Shown here piece after piece: positions 26,287 to 35,246 of a stretch of 48,414 nucleotides of DNA. The stretch's first letter is position 1. Each line of letters opens with the position of its first letter. The stretch is from contig CAIMWI010000023.1 of assembly GCA_903845215.1 (NCBI GenBank), positions 1 through 48,414 on the forward strand, written 5' to 3'. The stretch comes from an uncultured Rhodobacterales bacterium. Lineage in GTDB: Bacteria; Pseudomonadota; Alphaproteobacteria; Rhodobacterales; Rhodobacteraceae. Under the pieces are notes generated by a model. The model saw only the letters and a program-made list of their open reading frames with translations. It was not told the origin of the DNA and did no database searches. Position numbers and translations under genes: made by a program.

Positions 26287-27561
26287 CTATTGGGCCGCCA
26301 TCTCGCGCTGCGCGGTCAAGGCTTTCTCACTCACCGCCGAAAGGGCTAAGGCCGCCGCCCCATGTGCCCACATCAGATCACCCCAAGCGTGAATTTCAAT
26401 CGGCAGGCGGGGACGGCCAGAGTTGATGACAAGATCCTGCATCTCGGCCAAAGTCTCGGCCGCATAAAGATAGTCGTACTGCATCCGCACGCCTGACAGG
26501 ATGATCAGGGCCGGGTCAAACAGGTTGACCACATTGGCCAAGCCCATCGCCAGATAGCGCCCTGCCCGGCGAAAGATGCTGCGGGCGGTGGCATTGCCGG
26601 CTTTGGCATGATCATACAGGCTTTCCAGCAAAACCGGCATCGACAGGCTTTGACTGGCGTTCAGGTTCAAGGCCGTCACCGCCTCGCGCGCAAGGGCGTA
26701 ATCAGCCACATAAGCCTCAAGACAGCCGCGCTGGCCGCAGCGGCACAGCGCGCCGTCCAGTTCGACCTTGATATGCCCCAGTTCCAACCCCAGCCGTTGG
26801 GCGCCGCGGTAAATGCGGTGGTTCATCACAAAGCCCATGCCGACGCCGTGTTCAATCGTTACCACGGCAAAATCGGCCAAGCTGCGGCCCGCGCCAAACC
26901 ACAGCTCGGCCAAGGCCACCAGATTGGCGTCATTGTCGATGGCCACGGGCAAACCCATCCGCGCTTGGGCGGCAGCGGCAAAGGGCACGGCGCGTTCGAC
27001 CAAGGTTGAAGACCAATGCACAAATCCTGAATCATGGTCGACAAATCCGGGCAGGCCGATGCCCAACCACGACAAATCGCCCCGCCCGATCCCCGCCTTG
27101 GCACAGACACGGTTCAGCAGATGATCGACCACATCCAGCATATCGGCCACCGACGCCGGGCCTGGATCGCGCGCAATCGAGTCGTCGGCCAGTTTGTTTC
27201 CGGCAAAATCCACCACGACAGCCGTATGTTCGCGGTCAGACAGTTTCATGCCCACGACATAATGCGCAGCCCTGCGCACACCCAAAGCCACCGCAGGCCG
27301 CCCACGGCCATGGTCGGTGTCGCGGGGTACTGCGACCTCTTCGATCAGGCCCGCCTCGATCAATTCCGACGTGATCGTGGTCACTGTGGCAGGGCTGACG
27401 CCCAGATCCTTGGCCACTTGCACGCGCGCCACCAAACCCTCGGCGCGCACGCGGTCAAACACCTGTTGGCGCAAAGGGCGCATCTGTTCAGACCACGGTG
27501 TGATCAGCGGGCCGCAGCCTAGGCGGCTTTCGTCTGGCACCGCGACCAAATCTTTGCGCAT
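26287..27561 (-). CDS. ROK-family transcriptional repressor (XylR-like)
   Basis: 424 residues. An N-terminal winged helix-turn-helix at about 30-85 (VAKDLGVSPATVTTITSELIEAGLI, with GRGRP after the wing) is joined to a ROK sugar-kinase-like domain. The structural zinc motif CRCGQRGCLEAY (Cys273, Cys275, Cys280) with GHIKVE (His263) is intact, as are GIGLPGFVD and AIDNDANLVALAE. Such proteins repress sugar genes until xylose or a relative binds. It is divergent from xylF, so it is very probably the local xylose regulator. ATG start with GGAG upstream. A later Met27 (MRPLRQQVFD) is an alternative start. Confidence 0.92.
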   Translation of the reverse strand: MRKDLVAVPDESRLGCGPLITPWSEQMRPLRQQVFDRVRAEGLVARVQVAKDLGVSPATVTTITSELIEAGLIEEVAVPRDTDHGRGRPAVALGVRRAAHYVVGMKLSDREHTAVVVDFAGNKLADDSIARDPGPASVADMLDVVDHLLNRVCAKAGIGRGDLSWLGIGLPGFVDHDSGFVHWSSTLVERAVPFAAAAQARMGLPVAIDNDANLVALAELWFGAGRSLADFAVVTIEHGVGMGFVMNHRIYRGAQRLGLELGHIKVELDGALCRCGQRGCLEAYVADYALAREAVTALNLNASQSLSMPVLLESLYDHAKAGNATARSIFRRAGRYLAMGLANVVNLFDPALIILSGVRMQYDYLYAAETLAEMQDLVINSGRPRLPIEIHAWGDLMWAHGAAALALSAVSEKALTAQREMAAQ

Positions 27562-27614
27562 TTCTTCACACTCCGAACGAAAGATCGGTCATTTGGTCGC
27601 AATACCTGCCATAA

Positions 27615-27631
27615 ATGCTGCACCGCAGCAT
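27615..27631. promoter_or_regulatory. Candidate repressor operator in the ROK/xylF spacer
   Basis: ATGCTGC-ACC-GCAGCAT, a perfect 7-bp inverted repeat, lies between the divergent ROK and xylF starts. A -35-like TTGACA is found downstream at 27682-27687, without a convincing -10 at 17 bases. The position suits an operator controlling both genes. Binding of the ROK protein is inferred only from context. Confidence 0.4.
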
Positions 27632-27774
27632 ATTTAGCGCGTAATTTATCGTTATCTTCAGCTTGCCACCCGATTTTTATTTTGACAACTGAATTTATTA
27701 GGGGCAGTTTCCGCAAATCCCCGCGAATCTGCAGGGACGGCCACCGCAGGGCCGCATCCATTGGGAGGATTTAC

Positions 27775-28800
27775 ATGCGTAAGGTACTTCTGGCTGCTGT
27801 CATCGCAGCTACCGGCCTTTCCACTGCAGCTTATGCAGAAGGCAAAAAAATTGGCGTCTCTTGGGCTCAGTTCCAAGAAGAGCGTTGGAAGATCGACGAA
27901 GCCGCGATGAAGGCTGCGATTGAAGCGGCTGGCAACGAGTATGTCTCGGCTGACGCGCAATCTTCGGCTGAAAAGCAATTGTCCGACATCGACGCGCTGA
28001 TCGCACAGGGCGTTGACGCCTTGATCATCAACGCATGGGACAAAGACGCCATTGCACCGGCTATCGAGAAAGCCGCTGCCGAAGGCATTCCGGTCGTAGG
28101 CTACGACCGCCTGATCGAAGACGCGCGCACCTTCTACCTGACGTTCGACAACGTCGGCGTTGGCCGCATCATCGCGGAATCGGTTTTTGCCGTCGCCCCC
28201 AAGGGCAACTATGCCATCATCAAGGGCGACCCCGGTGATCCGAACGTTGGCTTCCTGCGTCAAGGCATGGAAGAAGTCATCGGCGCGGCTGTTGCCTCGG
28301 GCGACATCGTGATCGTTGGCGAAGCAAACTCGGACGGCTGGAAGCCCGAGAATGCGCAAAAGAACATGGAACAGATCCTCACCGCCAACAACAACGCTGT
28401 TGACGCCGTTCTTAGCCAGAACGACGGCATGGCCGGTGGTGCTGCTGCCGCTTTGGCAGCGCAGGGCTTGAACGTTCCGCTGGGTGGCCAAGACGGCGAC
28501 ATGGCGGCGATCAACCGTGTGGCACGCGGCACACAGACTGTTTCGGTCTGGAAGAACGCACGTGATCTCGGCAAGGCCGCTGGCGAAATCGCCTCGGCTT
28601 TGGCAGACGGGGCAGCGCTGGATGCAATTCCGGGCGCTTCCAAGTTCTCGGGCGGCGAAAAGGGCGTGGAAATGAACGCGATCCTTCTGAACCCGACACC
28701 GATCACCAAAGAGACCCTGAACCTTGCGATTGACGCAGGTCACATCTCGAAAGAAGCGGCTTGCGAAGGGGCTTTGCCCGACGTTGCTGCTTGCCAGTGA
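27775..28800 (+). CDS. xylF: D-xylose ABC transporter substrate-binding protein
   Basis: 341 residues from the ATG at 27775, with GGGAGGAT upstream. Signal peptide 1-21 (LLAAVIAATGLSTAAYA). The mature protein is a periplasmic binding protein of the ribose/xylose class (Peripla_BP_4): KKIGVSWAQFQEERWKIDE, SAEKQLSDIDALIAQGVDAL, VVGYDRLIEDA and VLSQNDGMAGGAAAAL match XylF. It captures xylose for the XylHG permease. First gene of xylFHGBA. It is followed by a strong hairpin with a short T-run, which could keep xylF mRNA more abundant than the rest. Confidence 0.95.
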   Translation: MRKVLLAAVIAATGLSTAAYAEGKKIGVSWAQFQEERWKIDEAAMKAAIEAAGNEYVSADAQSSAEKQLSDIDALIAQGVDALIINAWDKDAIAPAIEKAAAEGIPVVGYDRLIEDARTFYLTFDNVGVGRIIAESVFAVAPKGNYAIIKGDPGDPNVGFLRQGMEEVIGAAVASGDIVIVGEANSDGWKPENAQKNMEQILTANNNAVDAVLSQNDGMAGGAAAALAAQGLNVPLGGQDGDMAAINRVARGTQTVSVWKNARDLGKAAGEIASALADGAALDAIPGASKFSGGEKGVEMNAILLNPTPITKETLNLAIDAGHISKEAACEGALPDVAACQ

Positions 28801-28814
28801 TCTAGTCTGACCTT

Positions 28815-28853
28815 CCGGCGCCGCCTTATCATAAGGCGGCGCCGGTTTTCGTT
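28815..28853 (+). terminator. Strong hairpin with T-run between xylF and xylH
   Basis: CCGGCGCCGCCTTAT (28815-28829) pairs perfectly with ATAAGGCGGCGCCGG (28831-28845), then TTTTCGTTT. It has the form of an intrinsic terminator. Since xylHGBA follow on the same strand with no other clear promoter, it probably acts as a partial terminator or 3' stabiliser after xylF. Confidence 0.8.
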
Positions 28854-28954
28854 TATGGATATCGGGCGGCATCACGTGCCGGATCTGGCGCTGCGCGTTG
28901 CGGCCTTTACCCCAAGCGCTTGCAGACCACCCCCCTCTCTGGCTGGACGAGGAC

Positions 28955-30310
28955 ATGAGCAACACATCCCATTCCCCCGCGACCCAATCAGCACCGGAAA
29001 GCCGCTTTGGCCGGTTCTTGCGTGCCACCGAAATTGACCCGCGCCTTTTGGGCATGGTCGGCGCCTTGGTTCTGATCTGGGTGGCGTTTGAGGCCTATTC
29101 GACCTTTGTACTGGGCCGCCCAAGCATGCTGCTGGGCGCCGCCCAAGCGGAAGCGAATGGCTTTTTGACCCCGCGCAACCTTTGGAACCTTAGCGTTCAA
29201 ACCGCCTATATCGGCATCATGGCCACGGGGATGGTTCTGGTCATTATCACGCGCAACATTGACCTATCCGTCGGCTCGATCATGGGCATGGTCGGGATGT
29301 ATATGGGGCTGTTGCAGATTGATTACCTAACGCCTGCCCTTGGGCTGGGTCATCCGGCGATCTGGGGGATCACTGTGATCTTCGGGATTGTCATGGGTGC
29401 GCTGATCGGGGCCTTGCAAGGCAGCATGATTGCTTATCTGAACATTCCCTCTTTCATCGTCACCTTGGGTGGCTTGCTGGTCTGGCGCGGCGCGGCCTTT
29501 CTGGTTGCCGGCGGCAAGACAATCGCCCCGATGGACGACACATTCGCGCTGATCGGTGGCGGGTCTTTCGGCGCTTTGGGCCGCACTGGCAGCTGGATTT
29601 TTGCCGCTATTGCCGTTGTCGCCGTGGTTTGGGGTGTCGTAAAAAGCCGCAAGGCACGCACGGTGCACGGTTTTCAACAACGCCCGATTTGGGCGGAATG
29701 GTTCATGGGCGGGCTGATCTGCGCCGTGATCTTGGGGGCCACGGCCACCGTGAACGCCTATATCTGGCCCAAGGGTAACATTAAGAAATACTACGACCAG
29801 CTGGGCATGGCCGTGCCTGACGGGGCAGAGTTTGGTCACGGCTACGCCTATCCCGTGCTGATCTTGATCGTCGTCGCCATCTTCATGACGGTATTGATGA
29901 CGCGCACCCGCTTTGGCCGGTATGTCTTTGCCATTGGCGGCAACCCAGAAGCCGCAGCCTTGTCGGGCATCAACACCCGAGTGATGACTGTGAAGATCTT
30001 CGCCCTGATGGGCGGGTTGGCGGGGATCGCCGCTGTAATCGGCTCTGCCCGGCAAAACAGCGCAACCAACGCCATGGGCAACCTAGACGAATTGTATGTG
30101 ATCGCCGCCGCGGTGGTTGGGGGAACCTCGCTGGCCGGTGGGGTGGGCACGGTCTATGGGGCCATTATCGGCGCGCTTATATTAACGTCCCTGCAGACGG
30201 GCATGGTGTTGATCGGGTTTGGCGATGGCTCATACCAGCGCATCGTGATCGGTATCGCCTTGGTCTTGGCCGTTTGGCTGGACATCGTTTATCGCAAGCG
30301 CATCAAGTGA
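28955..30310 (+). CDS. xylH: Xylose ABC transporter permease
   Basis: 451 residues from MSNTSHSP, with a GAGGA site upstream. About ten hydrophobic segments of the BPD_transp_2 (CUT2/ribose-xylose) permease family. Typical segments are [21 protein letters not shown] (residues about 91-111), [20 protein letters not shown], and the late [14 protein letters not shown] with [20 protein letters not shown]. XylH-type permeases are longer than RbsC because of an inserted loop, as here. It forms the membrane channel for xylose with XylF and the ATPase downstream. Confidence 0.95.
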   Translation: MSNTSHSPATQSAPESRFGRFLRATEIDPRLLGMVGALVLIWVAFEAYSTFVLGRPSMLLGAAQAEANGFLTPRNLWNLSVQTAYIGIMATGMVLVIITRNIDLSVGSIMGMVGMYMGLLQIDYLTPALGLGHPAIWGITVIFGIVMGALIGALQGSMIAYLNIPSFIVTLGGLLVWRGAAFLVAGGKTIAPMDDTFALIGGGSFGALGRTGSWIFAAIAVVAVVWGVVKSRKARTVHGFQQRPIWAEWFMGGLICAVILGATATVNAYIWPKGNIKKYYDQLGMAVPDGAEFGHGYAYPVLILIVVAIFMTVLMTRTRFGRYVFAIGGNPEAAALSGINTRVMTVKIFALMGGLAGIAAVIGSARQNSATNAMGNLDELYVIAAAVVGGTSLAGGVGTVYGAIIGALILTSLQTGMVLIGFGDGSYQRIVIGIALVLAVWLDIVYRKRIK

Positions 30311-30323
30311 GGGGGCCAAGACC

Positions 30324-31085
30324 ATGCTGAATAGAACAGGAACTCCTTTGGTCGAACTGCGGGATATGTCGATCTCGTTTGGCGGGATCAAGGCAGTCGA
30401 CCATGTCACGGTCGACCTGTACCCGGGCGAGGTCGTCGGGCTTTTGGGCCACAACGGTGCCGGAAAATCGACGCTGATCAAATGCCTGTCAGGTGCCTAT
30501 AAGGCCGATGCTGGGCAAATTTTGATCAACGGGGCTGAGGTTGACATCAACAATCCCCGCGATGCTCGCGCGCAAAACATTGAGACGATCTATCAAACGC
30601 TGGCCCTTGCCGACAATTTGAACGCCGCCTCGAACTTGTTTTTAGGGCGCGAACTTGTAGGCCCCGGCGGCTTTCTTGACGACAGCAAGATGGAAGCTGA
30701 AACCCGCAAGATCATGGCCCGACTGAACCCGAACTTTCGCAAGTTCAACGTGCCGGTCAGCGCCCTATCGGGCGGGCAGCGCCAGTCGGTGGCCATTGCA
30801 CGCGCCGTCTATTTCAACGCCAAGATCTTGATCATGGACGAACCGACCGCCGCCTTGGGCCCGCAAGAAACCCAGATGGTGGCGGAACTGATCCAAGAGC
30901 TAAAGGCCCAAGGGCTGGGCATTTTCCTGATTGAACATGACATCCACAACGTGATGAAACTATGCGACCGCGCTTCGGTGATGAAAAACGGGCAATTGGT
31001 CGGCACGGTTGATGTCAAACAGGTGACAGACGAAGATATCCTCTCCATGATCATCCTTGGAAAGAAACCTGCAAAGGCTGCGTAA
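30324..31085 (+). CDS. xylG: Xylose ABC transporter ATP-binding protein (single domain)
   Basis: 253 residues: one ABC domain only, whereas E. coli XylG has two (about 513). Walker [10 protein letters not shown] (42-50), signature LSGGQRQS (148-155), Walker [10 protein letters not shown] (168-176) and the H-loop IEHDIHN are all intact. Active transport would need a homodimer, as for other short ATPases of this group in alphaproteobacteria. It is 13 bases after xylH, and its stop overlaps the xylB start by one base (TAATG). Confidence 0.92.
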   Translation: MLNRTGTPLVELRDMSISFGGIKAVDHVTVDLYPGEVVGLLGHNGAGKSTLIKCLSGAYKADAGQILINGAEVDINNPRDARAQNIETIYQTLALADNLNAASNLFLGRELVGPGGFLDDSKMEAETRKIMARLNPNFRKFNVPVSALSGGQRQSVAIARAVYFNAKILIMDEPTAALGPQETQMVAELIQELKAQGLGIFLIEHDIHNVMKLCDRASVMKNGQLVGTVDVKQVTDEDILSMIILGKKPAKAA

Positions 31086-32524
31086 TGTACATCGGTCTTG
31101 ATCTTGGAACATCTGGATTAAAGGGCATTTTGATCGACGACGATCAAAAGATCATCGCCGAGGCCACGGCCGCCTTGACCGTGCAACGCCCCCATGACGG
31201 GTGGAGCGAGCAAGCCCCCGACAGCTGGATCACCGCTGCCGAGACCGTTCTAGACCGACTTTCAGGCCATGGTTTGGCGGCTGTGCGCGGTATTGGCCTG
31301 TCGGGTCATATGCACGGTGCAACTTTGCTGGACGGGGCCGATGATGTGCTGCGGCCCTGCATCCTGTGGAACGACACCCGCAGCCATGCCCAAGCCGCCG
31401 AGATGGACGCCGACCCGATCTTTCGGCGCATCACGGGCAATATCGTCTTCCCGGGTTTTACCGCGCCCAAACTTGCTTGGGTGCAAAAGCACGAACCCGC
31501 CCTGTGGGCCAAGGTGGCCAAGGTTTTGCTGCCCAAAGACTACCTGCGCCTGTGGCTGACGGGCGAGCATGTGGGCGAGATGTCGGATGCCGCAGGCACG
31601 GCGTGGTTTGACACGGGCCTGCGCGATTGGTCGGATGACTTGCTGCACGCCACGGGCCTGACACGGGCACAGATGCCGCGGCTGGTTGAAGGATCGGCCG
31701 TTTCGGGCCATCTGCGCGGCGATTTGGCCAAACGCTGGGGCTTGACCAGCGGTGTGGTTGTGGCGGGCGGTGCCGGCGACAATGCGGCGGCTGGGGTGGG
31801 CGTGGGCGTGGTGAAGGCTGGACAAGCCTTTGTCAGCCTTGGCACCTCGGGTGTGCTGTTTGCCGCCAATGCGGGCTATCAGCCCGATCCCGCAACCGCC
31901 GTGCATACCTTTTGTCACGCCTTGCCCAACACATGGCACCAGATGGGCGTGGTCTTGGCCGCAACCGATGCGCTGAACTGGTATGCAGCCCTTGTCGGCC
32001 AGACAGCCGCCACCCTGACGGGCGAGCTTGGCACGCTGCAGGCCCCCGGCAAGGCGCTGTTCCTGCCCTATCTGGGCGGCGAGCGCACGCCCTTGAACGA
32101 TGCCGCCATTCGCGGGGCCTTTTTGGGGCTGGAACACCAAACCGACCGCGCCGCAGGCACGCGCGCGGTGCTGGAAGGCGTGACCTTTGCCTTCCGCGAC
32201 AGCCGCGATGCTTTGGCAGCCACCGGCACCAAGCTGGAAAGCCTGCTGGCCGTGGGCGGTGGGGCCAAATCGGATTATTGGCTCAAAGCCATTGCCACCG
32301 CCCTTGATTGCCCCGTTCAAGTCCCCGCCGCTGGCGATTTTGGCGGTGCTTTGGGCGCAGCACGTCTGGGGATGATGGCTGCGACGGGTGCTGGGGCAGA
32401 AATTGCCACCCTGCCCCCCATTGCCCGCACCATCGACCCCGACACCAAACTGACCGCCGCCTTTGACGCCGGTCACGCCCGCTATCGTGCCGCGGCAGCG
32501 GCTATTCTGAAACTTTCCCACTAA
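31085..32524 (+). CDS. xylB: Xylulokinase
   Basis: 479 residues, an FGGY carbohydrate kinase of normal length. N-terminal phosphate-binding GLDLGTSGLKGILID, then GLSGHMHGATLLD with a xylulose-recognition look, RPCILWNDTR, and the C-terminal GGGAKSDYWLKAIATALD with AGDFGGALGAARLG. It phosphorylates xylulose made by XylA. A one-base overlap with xylG suggests coupled translation, and xylA follows after nine bases. A long open frame on the opposite strand across xylB and xylA is a shadow of codon bias. Confidence 0.95.
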   Translation: MYIGLDLGTSGLKGILIDDDQKIIAEATAALTVQRPHDGWSEQAPDSWITAAETVLDRLSGHGLAAVRGIGLSGHMHGATLLDGADDVLRPCILWNDTRSHAQAAEMDADPIFRRITGNIVFPGFTAPKLAWVQKHEPALWAKVAKVLLPKDYLRLWLTGEHVGEMSDAAGTAWFDTGLRDWSDDLLHATGLTRAQMPRLVEGSAVSGHLRGDLAKRWGLTSGVVVAGGAGDNAAAGVGVGVVKAGQAFVSLGTSGVLFAANAGYQPDPATAVHTFCHALPNTWHQMGVVLAATDALNWYAALVGQTAATLTGELGTLQAPGKALFLPYLGGERTPLNDAAIRGAFLGLEHQTDRAAGTRAVLEGVTFAFRDSRDALAATGTKLESLLAVGGGAKSDYWLKAIATALDCPVQVPAAGDFGGALGAARLGMMAATGAGAEIATLPPIARTIDPDTKLTAAFDAGHARYRAAAAAILKLSH

Positions 32525-32533
32525 AGGGCCGCC

Positions 32534-33835
32534 ATGACCGACTTTTTCAAAGATATCCCGGCCATCACCTATGAAGGGCCGACCTCCTCCAACGAATTCG
32601 CCTTTCACCACTACAACCCCGACGAGGTGATCTTGGGCAAGCGGATGGAAGACCATCTGCGCTTTGCCGTCGCCTACTGGCACTCGTTCGCCTATCAGGG
32701 CCACGACCCCTTTGGCGGCCAAACCCTGCTGCGCCCGTGGTTTGGCGAGACGATGGACCTGGCCCGCCAAAAAGCCGATGCCGCCTTTGAGATGTTCGAT
32801 ATCTTGGGCGTGCCCTTCTACTGCTTCCACGACGCCGATGTGCGCCCCGAAGGGGCCACGTTTGCCGAAAGCAATCGCAATCTGGACGCGATGGTGGATT
32901 ATCTGGGCGAAAAGCAAGCGTCCCATAAGGCCAAGCTCTTGTGGGGCACGGCCAACATGTTCTCGAACCGCCGCTGGATGAGCGGCGCTGCCACCAACCC
33001 CGATCCGGATGTGTACGCCTATGCGGCGGCGATGGTGAAAGCCAATCTGGATGCCACCCATAAGCTGGGCGGGGCAAACTATGTGCTGTGGGGTGGGCGC
33101 GAAGGCTATGAAACGCTTTTGAACACCGACCTGAAAGCCGAGCGCGAACACGCCGGCCGTTTCTTGCAACAGGTCGTTGAATATAAGCACAAGATCGGCT
33201 TCAAAGGCACGATCCTGATTGAACCGAAACCGCAAGAACCCTCTAAGCACCAGTACGACTATGATGTGGCCACGGTTTACGGCTTTTTGGTGCAGTTTGG
33301 CTTGGAAAAAGAGGTCAAGGTCAACATCGAACAGGGCCATGCCATTCTGGCGGGCCATTCGTTCGAACATGAACTGGCGCTGGCGACATCCTTGGGCATC
33401 CTTGGGTCGATCGACATGAACCGCAACGATTACCAATCGGGCTGGGACACCGACCAATTCCCCAACAACACCCCCGAAATGGCGCTGGCCTATTACGAGA
33501 TCCTCAAAGGCGGCGGGTTGCACACGGGCGGCACCAACTTTGACGCCAAGATCCGCCGTCAAAGCCTTGATGCCGAAGACCTTATTCTGGGCCATGTCGG
33601 CGGCATGGACACTTGCGCGCGCGCTTTGAAGGCCGCTGCGGCCTTGCTGGCCGATGGCGGGTTGGAAAAGGCCCGCGCCGAACGCTATGCAGGCTGGTCG
33701 ACCCCCAAAGCGCAGGCCATGCTGCAAGGCGGTTTGGCCGAAGCCGCAGCGCGTGTGACGACTGAAGGGCTAGAACCGCAGCCCAAATCGGGCCGGCAAG
33801 AGCGGCTGGAAAACCTGTGGAACCGGTTCGTGTGA
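32534..33835 (+). CDS. xylA: Xylose isomerase
   Basis: 433 residues, group II xylose isomerase length. The signatures [12 protein letters not shown] (catalytic His/Asp pair), [35 protein letters not shown] with metal-binding Glu and His, [17 protein letters not shown] and [20 protein letters not shown] are complete. It converts D-xylose to D-xylulose using two divalent metals. Last gene of xylFHGBA, followed by 3'-end element copy H. Confidence 0.97.
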   Translation: MTDFFKDIPAITYEGPTSSNEFAFHHYNPDEVILGKRMEDHLRFAVAYWHSFAYQGHDPFGGQTLLRPWFGETMDLARQKADAAFEMFDILGVPFYCFHDADVRPEGATFAESNRNLDAMVDYLGEKQASHKAKLLWGTANMFSNRRWMSGAATNPDPDVYAYAAAMVKANLDATHKLGGANYVLWGGREGYETLLNTDLKAEREHAGRFLQQVVEYKHKIGFKGTILIEPKPQEPSKHQYDYDVATVYGFLVQFGLEKEVKVNIEQGHAILAGHSFEHELALATSLGILGSIDMNRNDYQSGWDTDQFPNNTPEMALAYYEILKGGGLHTGGTNFDAKIRRQSLDAEDLILGHVGGMDTCARALKAAAALLADGGLEKARAERYAGWSTPKAQAMLQGGLAEAAARVTTEGLEPQPKSGRQERLENLWNRFV

Positions 33836-33868
33836 TCTGAGACGGCAGCGCAGGGTGCAGCGGCAGGA

Positions 33869-33917
33869 CCGGGGCCAGCCCCGGACCCCGGAGTATTGGG
33901 ACAAAGAGCAAATGGGG
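33869..33917 (+). repeat. 3'-end element, copy H (downstream of xylA)
   Basis: After xylA: hairpin CCGGGGC-CA-GCCCCGG (33869-33884), then CCCCGGAGTATTGGGACAAA and GAGCAAATGGGGGG. It is the most divergent copy but keeps the order hairpin, GGAGTATT, A-rich, G-run. It ends 12 bases before the haloperoxidase start. Confidence 0.55.
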
Positions 33918-33928
33918 GGTGCGGGGGG

Positions 33929-35245
33929 ATGAACCGGCGCAAGTTTCTGACCGCAGGGGTCGCTTTGGCGCTGCTGGGGGGCACGGCACGGGCCGCAGGC
34001 GACACGCGCGAGGCTGTGGCGGCGCAGGTGCTGGCGACTTGGCTGCGTCTGGCGTTAGAACTGGTGCGCCACACGCCCACCTATACCCCGCCCGTCGCCA
34101 GCCGCACGCTGGCCTATATCGGCGTGGCAGCCTTTGAGGCGATGGCAAGCGGCGATACGAGCCTGCGCAGTTTGCGGGGCCAGTTGAACGGCCTGACCGC
34201 CCTGCCCGACCGTGCGGCGGGCCAAGGCTATGATGCGGCCGTGATTTTGAACGCGGTGATGGATCTTGTGATCCACGATCTGTTTTCCAACACCGGACCC
34301 ACGGGCCAACACGCGGTGCAAACCCTGACCGCGCGCTTGGCCCAGCAGGCCGCAGACGAGGTTGGAGCGGATGTCGTGGCCGCAAGCCGGTCTTACGGGG
34401 CAACCTTGGCGGCGGCAATCTTGGCGTGGAGCCGCAAGGATGGCGGCGCTGTGGTCGAGAACATGGGCTTTCCGGCGACCTACACCTTGAACCCCGCGCC
34501 GGGGCATTGGGTGCCCACGTCAAAAATCGTTCTGCAACAAGCGCCTTTGCTGCCCGATTGGGGCAAAAACCGCCCCTTTGCCATGCCTGCGGGTGACACT
34601 TGCACCTTGCCAGCACCCACGGAATATTCGGAAGACCCGTCCTCGGCCTTTTATGCCGAGGCGATGGAGGTTTACACCACCAGCCAATCGCTGACCGATG
34701 CGCAAAAGCAAATCGCGCGGTTTTGGTCGGATGACGCCATGCTGTCTTACACCCCGCCCGGCCATTGGGTCGCCATCATGGCCCAAGTTTCCCGCGAAAA
34801 GGGACTGGACCTGACCGCGCAGGTCGAAGCCTTGGCGCGCATGGGTGTGGCAATGGCCGATGCTTTCATCGGCTGCTGGCAGGCGAAGTTCCAATACGAC
34901 CTGATCCGCCCGATCAGCTATATCAAAAAGGTCATTGATCCCAAGTGGGAGCCTTTGTTGAACACCCCGCCCTTCCCCGAATACCCCTCGGGTCATTCGA
35001 CGCAATCGGCGGCGGCGGCGGCGGTTTTAACGGCCCTGTTTGGCGAGAACTACAGCTTTACCGACGAAAGCCCCACGCCAGACGGCGCACCGACCCGCAG
35101 CTTTGCCAGTTTCTGGGCCGCAGCGGATGAGGCGGCGATGTCGCGGCTGTACGGCGGCATTCATTTCATGCCGGCGATCACGAACGGGCAAGATCAAGGC
35201 CGCTGCATTGCGGCCTATGCCATTGCTTTGCAGACGAGGGCGTAA
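33929..35245 (+). CDS. Vanadium-dependent haloperoxidase / PAP2-type protein, Tat-exported
   Basis: 438 residues from MNRRKFLTAG. The start carries a twin-arginine signal (RRKFLTAG, hydrophobic part to about residue 24). The vanadate/phosphate site is complete: Lys320 and Arg327 in KFQYDLIRP, Ser354-Gly355-His356 in YPSGHSTQ, and Arg406 with His412 in RLYGGIHF. These residues are shared by vanadium haloperoxidases and type 2 acid phosphatases, and the overall length with its N-terminal helices favours the haloperoxidase branch. Halogen preference cannot be told. The next gene starts two bases after the stop, so the two are surely co-expressed. Periplasmic. Confidence 0.88.
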   Translation: MNRRKFLTAGVALALLGGTARAAGDTREAVAAQVLATWLRLALELVRHTPTYTPPVASRTLAYIGVAAFEAMASGDTSLRSLRGQLNGLTALPDRAAGQGYDAAVILNAVMDLVIHDLFSNTGPTGQHAVQTLTARLAQQAADEVGADVVAASRSYGATLAAAILAWSRKDGGAVVENMGFPATYTLNPAPGHWVPTSKIVLQQAPLLPDWGKNRPFAMPAGDTCTLPAPTEYSEDPSSAFYAEAMEVYTTSQSLTDAQKQIARFWSDDAMLSYTPPGHWVAIMAQVSREKGLDLTAQVEALARMGVAMADAFIGCWQAKFQYDLIRPISYIKKVIDPKWEPLLNTPPFPEYPSGHSTQSAAAAAVLTALFGENYSFTDESPTPDGAPTRSFASFWAAADEAAMSRLYGGIHFMPAITNGQDQGRCIAAYAIALQTRA

Positions 35246-35246
35246 G

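Noticed and set aside
27682-27710. Sigma-70 promoter for xylF with TTGACA
   Set aside because: TTGACA is present, but the bases at the usual -10 distance (CAGTTT) match poorly, so it is noted only within the operator entry.
27658-29055. 465-residue minus-strand open frame across xylF
   Set aside because: It crosses the xylF terminator hairpin and xylF itself and has no domain.
31262-33727. 821-residue open frame on the minus strand over xylB and xylA
   Set aside because: It runs antisense to two clear genes, has no recognisable domain and arises from GC-rich third codon positions.
35040-35246. Extended start of the FG-GAP protein within the haloperoxidase gene
   Set aside because: The added residues are Arg-rich with no signal peptide logic, while MRLLALTLLV gives a good signal peptide right after the upstream stop.
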